Source: Deltaproteobacteria bacterium (GTDB lineage: Bacteria > Desulfobacterota > Binatia > Binatales > Binataceae). From it: 11,048 nt of DNA. Both the position numbers and the translations under genes were made by a program. The stretch's first letter is position 1; each line of letters starts with the position of its first letter. Location: positions 1-11,048 of the forward strand of contig JAJXYM010000321.1 of the NCBI GenBank assembly GCA_021780585.1, in the 5' to 3' direction. Shown here piece after piece: positions 6,163-11,048 of the stretch. Under the pieces are notes generated by a model. It was not told the DNA's origin and ran no database searches. It saw only the letters and a program-made list of their open reading frames with translations.

Positions 6163-7851
6163 ATGCGGATAAATCCGGGTCGCCGGCGTCGCGGCGCGCC
6201 ATTCAGCTTCATCTTCCTGATTGTCGCGCTGGCGCTTGCCGCCGGCGCGACGGCCGCCCGCGCCTCGCTCCAGATTACGATCGGCAATCCCGGCCTTGAG
6301 CATTTCGACACCGACGGCGCGGTCCAGCTCGATTTCGGCCTGACCGACCAGAATGGCCAGCCGGTCGGCAACCTGCGAGTGGAAAACCTCAAGGTTTTCG
6401 AGGACGGCGTGGAGGCGAAGATCCTCGATTTCCGCGGCGTTGGGCAGGGCCGCCCGGTCGATATTGTCTTCGTGATGGACATCACGGAGTCGATGCAGCC
6501 GTATATCGACGCGATCAAGCAGAACATCATCCAGTTCGCGCAGGACCTCGCCGCCAACAATCGCGATTACCGCCTCGGCCTGGTCACCTTCGAGGACTAC
6601 GTCGTCTCGGCCTATCCGGATTGCAATTGCGCCTATCGCAAGACCATGACCTCCAACGTCCAGCAGTTCATCCAATGGGTGGGCGGGCTGCACGCTGGCG
6701 GCGGCGGCGACATCCCGGAGGATCAGCTTGACGCGCTGGCCTACGCCTCGACCTTTCCCTATCGGCCCAGCGCCCAGGGCATCGTGATAATGATTTCCGA
6801 CGCCCCTCCGCATGTGGCCGGAGACGGGCCCGACCGCACTGGCGACGCGGCCTACCAGGCGCATCATCCGAACCCCAACGCGGACGTGACGGAGGAGACC
6901 GCGGCCACGGTCGCGGCCAAGCTGCAGAAGGCGGGACTGACGCTGTACGCGGTCGCGCCGCCGCCGTTCATCGCGCCGCAATACGCGCAAATCGTGCAGG
7001 CGACGCACGGCCGCCTCTACAACATCGTCTCCGAGGCCAACCGCTTTCCCGAGTTGGTGCGCGAAATCGGCCATTCGATCGCGACGGAATATTCGCTGAC
7101 CTACCAGACGCCGCGTCCGGTCGAGGACGGCACCGATCGCGCCGTCGAGTTGCGGATCGATTACAACAGCGCAACCGGCAGCGCCGACACCTCCTACCAG
7201 GTGCGCGGCGTGAGCGGCGCGGCGATCAATGTTCCGACAGCGGGCGGCGGCGCGAGCGCGACCGGTATCGGCGAGGGGCTTGCGGCGATTTCGTTCCGCT
7301 GGTGGAACGCGGCCGTGCCGCTGATCGCGCTCGCGGCGCTGTTCGGTCTTTCGCGGATGCGCTTCGGGGTCTCGGCGGAGGAGCTCAAATCGATCGTCGA
7401 GGCGCAGCGCACGGCGGCTCCGGTCGCGGCCGGCAATATCGTTTCGGGCGCGCGCGACTTCCTGCGCGAGCGCGGCCAGCGCGCCGCGGCGGGTTCGAGT
7501 CGCGCAGCGACGCAACCGGCGCCGCGGGCCGCGCCGCCGATGGCGCCCGTGCCGAGCGGCGAAGCGCGCCTGACGACGCTCAATCCGATCGATCCGGTGC
7601 CGGCCGAATACGCGCTGCTCAAGGACGAAATTTCGCTCGGCCGCGGCGAGGACAACGACGTCGTGATTCCCCACGCCAGCGTCTCGCGGGCCCACGCCCG
7701 TCTGACCCGGCGCAACGGCGCGTTCGAGCTGATGGACCTGAATTCCACCAACGGCAGTTACGTCAACGGTCAGGCGGTGCATGGCAGCGTGCCGGTGGGC
7801 AGCGGCAGCGAGCTGCGGCTGGGTGATATCAGCTTTATCCTGCGCTTCTGA
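6163..7851 (+). CDS. VWA domain - transmembrane - FHA domain protein
   Basis: This 562-residue protein appears to span the inner membrane. A basic N-terminus and hydrophobic stretch (14-32) act as a signal peptide or anchor. A beta-rich segment (36-90) precedes a von Willebrand factor A domain (about 99-320). Its metal-binding MIDAS is DITES (D106, T108, S110), with GGGGDIPED (179-187) and ISDAPPH (211-217) supplying further ligands. A second hydrophobic helix (about 382-398) is followed by a Pro/Ala-rich linker and a C-terminal FHA domain (490-562). The FHA domain has the phosphothreonine-binding signature: G493-R494, S508-R509-A-H511 and STNG (528-531). The VWA domain is inferred to lie in the periplasm and the FHA domain in the cytoplasm, where it could bind proteins phosphorylated by Ser/Thr kinases. 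The ATG at 6163 was preferred over an in-frame GTG at 6112 because it puts the signal segment near the N-terminus and has a GGA 9 bases upstream. It is divergent from the lipoprotein operon. Confidence 0.87.
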   Translation: MRINPGRRRRGAPFSFIFLIVALALAAGATAARASLQITIGNPGLEHFDTDGAVQLDFGLTDQNGQPVGNLRVENLKVFEDGVEAKILDFRGVGQGRPVDIVFVMDITESMQPYIDAIKQNIIQFAQDLAANNRDYRLGLVTFEDYVVSAYPDCNCAYRKTMTSNVQQFIQWVGGLHAGGGGDIPEDQLDALAYASTFPYRPSAQGIVIMISDAPPHVAGDGPDRTGDAAYQAHHPNPNADVTEETAATVAAKLQKAGLTLYAVAPPPFIAPQYAQIVQATHGRLYNIVSEANRFPELVREIGHSIATEYSLTYQTPRPVEDGTDRAVELRIDYNSATGSADTSYQVRGVSGAAINVPTAGGGASATGIGEGLAAISFRWWNAAVPLIALAALFGLSRMRFGVSAEELKSIVEAQRTAAPVAAGNIVSGARDFLRERGQRAAAGSSRAATQPAPRAAPPMAPVPSGEARLTTLNPIDPVPAEYALLKDEISLGRGEDNDVVIPHASVSRAHARLTRRNGAFELMDLNSTNGSYVNGQAVHGSVPVGSGSELRLGDISFILRF

Positions 7852-7858
7852 ACGGAAC

Positions 7859-7889
7859 GCGCGCGGCGGACGACGGCGGCGCCGCGCGC
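7859..7889 (+). terminator. GC-rich 9-bp hairpin after the VWA-FHA gene
   Basis: GCGCGCGGC (7859-7867) pairs perfectly with GCCGCGCGC (7881-7889) around a 13-base loop, starting eight bases after the VWA-FHA stop codon. It is very stable, but no T-run follows, so it is either a Rho-assisted end or a 3'-stabilising structure rather than a classic intrinsic terminator. Confidence 0.4.
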
Positions 7890-8069
7890 CACGAGCGAGC
7901 GGCGGGGGTGACGATTCGCGCGCGCGGCCAGGCGGTTCGGCGATCGCGGGCCGAGCATGAACTGGCGCCGGATTCGCTCGGGATCGGAGTATTTCGCCGC
8001 CGCGCGTTGTGCCGCCCCTATCGGCTGGTGTAGTTTTATAGGACTTTCGGCCCTAGTTACGCCGCGGCC
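7890..8069 (+). promoter_or_regulatory. Upstream region of the acetolactate synthase gene
   Basis: This stretch leads into the ilvB-type gene. The only A/T-rich patch is 8031-8040, with TAGTTT at 8031-8036 placed 18 bases after TTGTGC (8007-8012), and TATAGG at 8037-8042 with no -35 partner. Both are weak. No T-box, leucine/valine/isoleucine-rich leader peptide or terminator-antiterminator pair was seen. No Shine-Dalgarno sequence precedes either candidate start codon. Confidence 0.2.
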
Positions 8070-8090
8070 ATGTCCAGACAGCCACGTTCC

Positions 8091-9794
8091 ATGAAAAAGC
8101 TGACCGGAGCCCAAATCGTTATCGAGAGTCTGATCGCTGAAGGGGTCGACGTGATCTTCGGCTACCCCGGCGGCGCGATTCTGCCCACCTACGACGCGCT
8201 GCTCGATTCCAAAATCCGCCACGTCCTCGTCCGCCACGAGCAGGGCGCGACCCATATGGCGGAGGGCTACGCGCGCGTCAGCGGCCGGCCGGGCGTGGTC
8301 ATCGTCACCTCGGGACCGGGCGCGACCAACGCCGTCACCGGGATCGCCGACGCCTACATGGATTCGACCCCGATGGTGGTGATTTCGGGCCAGGTCGGCA
8401 CCTCGCTGATCGGCAACGACGCCTTTCAGGAGGTCGATTTCGTCGGCATCACGCGCCCCTGCACCAAGCATAACTATCTCGTCAAGGACGTGCGCGACGT
8501 CGCCCGCATCGTCAAGGAGGCGTTTTATATCGCCGGCTCCGGCCGTCCCGGCCCGGTGGTGATCGATATGCCGAAAGACGTGCAGCAGGCCGAGCATACG
8601 TTCAGCTACCCGGCCAAGGTCGATCTGCGCGGTTTCAAGCCGACGATCCGCGGCAATCCGCGCCAGATCGAACGCGCGGTCGAGGCGATCGAGCGGAGCG
8701 AGAAGCCGCTGCTGTACGTCGGCGGCGGCGTGCAATGGTCGGGCGCGGCGGCCGAGCTGACGGCGCTCGCGCGCGGATTGGGCATCCCGGTGACCGAAAC
8801 CCTGATGGGCCTCGGCTCGGTTCCGGCGTCGGACCCGCTGTGTCTCGGGATGCTTGGGATGCATGGCTCGTACGGCGCCAACACGGCGGTGTGCAACACC
8901 GACTGCCTGGTCGCGGTGGGGGCGCGTTTCGACGATCGCGTGACCGGCCGGATCGCGGATTTCGCGCCCAAGGCCAAATCGATCATTCATATCGATATCG
9001 ACCCGTCGTCGATCTCGAAGAACGTCAAGGTGGACGTGCCGATCGTCGGCGATATCAAGGCCGTCCTGACCGACATGCTCGAGCTCGTGCGCGCGCGCGA
9101 GAGTATCGGCAAGCGCAAGGCGACGTGGGCGAAATGGCACCAGCAAATCCTGCAATGGAAGCGCGAACGGCCGCTTTACGAAAACGGCAACGATAAGGAG
9201 CGCGATTCGGTCTCGCCGCTGCACGTGATCGAGGAGATGCATCGGCTGACCAAGGGCGATTGCATTATCGCGACCGACGTCGGGCAGCATCAGATGTGGA
9301 TCGCGCAGCTCTTTCCGTTCGAGCGGCCGCGCTCGCTGCTGACCTCGGGCGGACTGGGCACGATGGGCTATGGCCTGCCGGCGGGAATCGGCGCGAAATT
9401 CGCCGCGCCCGATCGCAAGGTGATCGTGGTTTCTGGCGACGGCTCGATCCAGATGAATATCCAGGAGCTCGGCACGGCGGTGCAGTACGGCGTCGATATC
9501 AAGGTGGTCATCCTGAACAACTATTTTCTCGGGATGGTGCGCCAGTGGCAGGAGCGCTTCTATCAGGAGCGCTATTCGTACTCCGCGATGTCGGTGCCGA
9601 ATTTCGTCAAGCTGGCGGACGCTTACGGCGCGAAGGGTTTCCGGATCGAGAAGTCGAAGGAGCTGGCGGCCACGATGAAAGAGGCGTTCGCCACGCCCGG
9701 CCCGGTGCTGATCGACGTCGTGATCCCAAAGGAAGAGGCGGTGATGCCGATGATCCCGCCGGGCGGCTCGATGTCCGAGATGCTGTTCGCGTAG
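8091..9794 (+). CDS. ilvB: Acetolactate synthase (acetohydroxyacid synthase) large, catalytic subunit
   Basis: This enzyme joins two pyruvates to acetolactate, or pyruvate with 2-oxobutyrate to acetohydroxybutyrate, the first common step of valine, leucine and isoleucine synthesis. It uses thiamine diphosphate, Mg2+ and FAD. The N-terminal domain has FGYPGGAILPTYDALL and the catalytic Glu in RHEQGATHMAEGYARV (Glu50). AFQEVDFVGITRPCTKHNYLV is the typical AHAS segment. The C-terminal domain has the cofactor motif GDGS...NN (449-477), then FLGMVRQWQ and VMPMIPPGG. The length of 567 residues is normal, and all expected domains are intact. The ATG at 8091 was chosen because MKKLTGAQIV aligns with the usual start of the family. 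An in-frame ATG at 8070 adds seven residues, and neither start has a clear ribosome-binding site. The regulatory subunit gene ilvN, normally next downstream, is missing; the next gene is on the other strand. Confidence 0.95.
   Translation: MKKLTGAQIVIESLIAEGVDVIFGYPGGAILPTYDALLDSKIRHVLVRHEQGATHMAEGYARVSGRPGVVIVTSGPGATNAVTGIADAYMDSTPMVVISGQVGTSLIGNDAFQEVDFVGITRPCTKHNYLVKDVRDVARIVKEAFYIAGSGRPGPVVIDMPKDVQQAEHTFSYPAKVDLRGFKPTIRGNPRQIERAVEAIERSEKPLLYVGGGVQWSGAAAELTALARGLGIPVTETLMGLGSVPASDPLCLGMLGMHGSYGANTAVCNTDCLVAVGARFDDRVTGRIADFAPKAKSIIHIDIDPSSISKNVKVDVPIVGDIKAVLTDMLELVRARESIGKRKATWAKWHQQILQWKRERPLYENGNDKERDSVSPLHVIEEMHRLTKGDCIIATDVGQHQMWIAQLFPFERPRSLLTSGGLGTMGYGLPAGIGAKFAAPDRKVIVVSGDGSIQMNIQELGTAVQYGVDIKVVILNNYFLGMVRQWQERFYQERYSYSAMSVPNFVKLADAYGAKGFRIEKSKELAATMKEAFATPGPVLIDVVIPKEEAVMPMIPPGGSMSEMLFA
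9323..9330. other. GCGGCCGC (NotI recognition sequence)
   Basis: A perfect 8-bp NotI target inside ilvB, about 640 bases from the restriction gene itself. Confidence 0.9.
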
Positions 9795-9833
9795 GTTTCG
9801 CGCGCGCCCGAATTTTCCGTATCCGTCCAAATC

Positions 9834-9879
9834 AAAAAGCCCGGAGCGGCCACGCGACGCGCGGCACAGTCCTCCGGGC
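9834..9879 (-). terminator. Intrinsic terminator for the NotI-like gene
   Basis: Read on the minus strand, an 8-bp perfect stem GCCCGGAG (9879-9872) with CTCCGGGC (9846-9839) is followed at once by TTTTT (9838-9834). The 25-base loop can form further GC pairs. It lies 87 bases after the stop codon of the NotI-like gene and is oriented to end that transcript. On the plus strand no T-run follows, so it would not serve ilvB well. Confidence 0.7.
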
Positions 9880-9961
9880 GCGTGGACTATCGCGCGCCCC
9901 GTCCCTCCCGCCAAGGCTGAAGAATTTCACCCTTTCCCAAATGGTTTCCTGGAGACCTCGG

Positions 9962-9977
9962 GCGATTAGCTAATCGC
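9962..9977. repeat. 16-bp perfect palindrome over the stop codon of the NotI-like gene
   Basis: GCGATTAGCTAATCGC is its own reverse complement. It contains the TAA stop (9966-9968, minus strand) and the last codons of the restriction gene. It could be a protein-binding dyad, part of a transcript-end structure, or a mark of the edge of a transferred segment. No second copy was noticed in the window. Confidence 0.5.
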
Positions 9978-11048
9978 GCCGAGTTCCGGCCACCACGTCG
10001 CAAGCCGCTGCCGAACCGTTACAAGCAAACGATCGACAGAACCGCTTTGCCCAATCGCCGCTTCCGGAGCGACGGTGAATGCATAATGCGCGAGGGATGC
10101 GGCGTCGGTGGCGATCGTATGTTTGATGACGAGCCGGTTGGGCGTGGGACGGCTCCCTTCGATCACATCGAACACGTAAATCCAGGACTTGCGGGCTGAC
10201 GCCTCCGGCTCCCCTGTATTCATGAGCAGCACGCCATCCGGAAGTCTGCGCAGTTCTGGCCGACCCAGGTGGCGCTGCCAGCTATCCCAAACCGATGCCG
10301 GTATTGCGAGCGCCGCGCCGGAGCATGATGAATGTGCTCCGATCTGAAATTTGAGCATGATTTGATAGAAGGTTCGTTTGAAAACATTCGCGATATTCGG
10401 ACCCTCAATTCGATCAGAAAGCCAATGCTGATTCTGTCCGACGGTGCGCGAAAATTCGCCGCGATGAAGGCGCAGGGCGTCTTTCAGATTCTTCACCACG
10501 TTGCGATAGGTTCCATGAAAGTCCATCGTTTGGATTTCGAGAAATGCGTAACGATTCGCGACGCAGGCTCCGTCTGCAGAGCGAGCCAATTGAACAAGCG
10601 TTGTATCGAATGAAAGTTCTGGTGACCGCTCAGTCGCAGAGAGAGAAATCTCGCCGCCGATCCTTGCTTGGAGAAAAGCGATCACGTTATCGCGGGATTC
10701 GAGCTTCGCTATCACGCGTTTCCTAACCGTCTCTTGCGCAAGGCTCGGAGCCGCCACTACCATGCAATCGGCCCCGGCAGGGAGTCCGAAAAGGCGGCGC
10801 GCAACGGTTGAGAAAATTTCCTCATCGATCGCCCGGTACGGGCACACGAGCCAATCCTGTCGCGGGCCGTTGCTGGCGCTGCTGATCGTGCAGACGCCCC
10901 GCGAGCTTTCGGACTTGACGCAAGCTTGCTCGCTCTCGGTTATCTCTGAAAGAAACGGGCAGCGCTCGCGCTGCTGGTCGTTCAAAGCTCGACGTGAGTT
11001 CGCTATTGAAGGATAGACGCGATGGCCGAACCATTCGCTCACGAAGTT
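9966..11048 (-). CDS. NotI-family type II restriction endonuclease, 5' end off the window
   Basis: This is a homologue of NotI, the type IIP enzyme that cuts at GCGGCCGC. Recalled NotI motifs run through the whole protein: FGHRVYP, CPFL, CVKSESSRGVC, DWLVCP, GGEISLS, SPELSFD, LEIQTMDFHG, EGPNIANVFKRTFYQ and AIPASVW. Numbered from the GTG at 11042, four cysteines (28, 41, 51, 67) match the metal-binding Cys4 site known in NotI. Asp146, Glu169 and Gln171 (EIQ) form a PD-(D/E)XK-type active site with Gln in place of Lys, as in NotI. The frame stays open to the edge, and its extra residues Asn-Phe also fit NotI, so the true start is probably beyond 11048. No methyltransferase is visible. G+C is visibly lower than in the neighbours (24 of 60 bases in 10321-10380), suggesting acquisition. 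No frameshift or lost motif was seen. Confidence 0.92.
   Translation of the reverse strand, partial: NFVSEWFGHRVYPSIANSRRALNDQQRERCPFLSEITESEQACVKSESSRGVCTISSASNGPRQDWLVCPYRAIDEEIFSTVARRLFGLPAGADCMVVAAPSLAQETVRKRVIAKLESRDNVIAFLQARIGGEISLSATERSPELSFDTTLVQLARSADGACVANRYAFLEIQTMDFHGTYRNVVKNLKDALRLHRGEFSRTVGQNQHWLSDRIEGPNIANVFKRTFYQIMLKFQIGAHSSCSGAALAIPASVWDSWQRHLGRPELRRLPDGVLLMNTGEPEASARKSWIYVFDVIEGSRPTPNRLVIKHTIATDAASLAHYAFTVAPEAAIGQSGSVDRLLVTVRQRLATWWPELGAIS

Noticed and set aside
6157..7782. Long open frame on the minus strand opposite the VWA-FHA gene
   Set aside because: The translation is Arg/His/Asp-rich with no domain, and the opposite frame encodes clear VWA and FHA motifs. Long antisense frames are common in high-GC DNA.
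9678..9794. Herbicide-resistance-type substitution in the IPPGG segment of acetolactate synthase
   Set aside because: Pro at the position of plant Ser653 is, as far as I recall, common in bacterial enzymes; the other inhibitor-site residues look ordinary.
7770..9914. Very long (714-codon) open frame on the minus strand opposite ilvB
   Set aside because: The composition is typical of a shadow frame (His, Arg and Asp repeats), and it lies antisense to a fully conserved acetolactate synthase.
1..11048. CRISPR arrays, tRNA genes, insertion sequences or phage genes
   Set aside because: No regularly spaced repeats, cloverleaf-like segments, transposase motifs or terminal inverted repeats were seen by eye.

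Overview
The window is high-GC bacterial chromosomal DNA, mostly around 65% G+C, with densely packed genes. The outer-membrane-style lipoproteins, an EmrA-type periplasmic adaptor and a VWA-FHA protein point to a diderm (Gram-negative) bacterium. The overall flavour resembles the deltaproteobacterial, Binatota or Acidobacteriota part of the tree. That placement is an impression from gene content; no rRNA or other decisive marker is present.

Left part (1-2867): the 3' end of the ribosome-assembly GTPase gene der runs off the left edge. It converges on a minus-strand pair: an EmrA/HlyD-type membrane fusion protein gene followed by an APH-fold phosphotransferase (kinase-like) gene. The pair probably has its own promoter at about 2949-2977, with a perfect TTGACA -35 box. 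No EmrB-type transporter is present.

Middle part (3063-7851): a minus-strand pair of secreted lipoprotein genes lies divergent from a plus-strand gene. The larger lipoprotein (744 aa) has a DUF4382-like N-terminal region, repeated beta-sandwich-like modules and a Cys-rich tail. The smaller one is of unknown family. The divergent gene encodes a signal or anchor segment, a periplasmic VWA domain, a membrane span and a cytoplasmic FHA domain. The shared 157-base intergenic region suggests, but does not prove, common regulation of this envelope locus.

Right part (8070-11048): a complete acetolactate synthase large-subunit gene (ilvB type) is not followed by its usual small-subunit partner. Instead it converges on a minus-strand gene encoding a clear homologue of the rare-cutter restriction endonuclease NotI, with lower G+C, its own intrinsic terminator, a 16-bp perfect palindrome over its stop codon, and a 5' end that runs off the window. 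Four GCGGCCGC sequences (the NotI target) occur in this window. If the enzyme is active with NotI specificity, the host must protect them, so a cognate methyltransferase gene is predicted just beyond the right edge or elsewhere in the genome.

The restriction gene is the most noteworthy item. The VWA-TM-FHA protein with its divergent lipoprotein operon is the best candidate for a poorly described envelope system.
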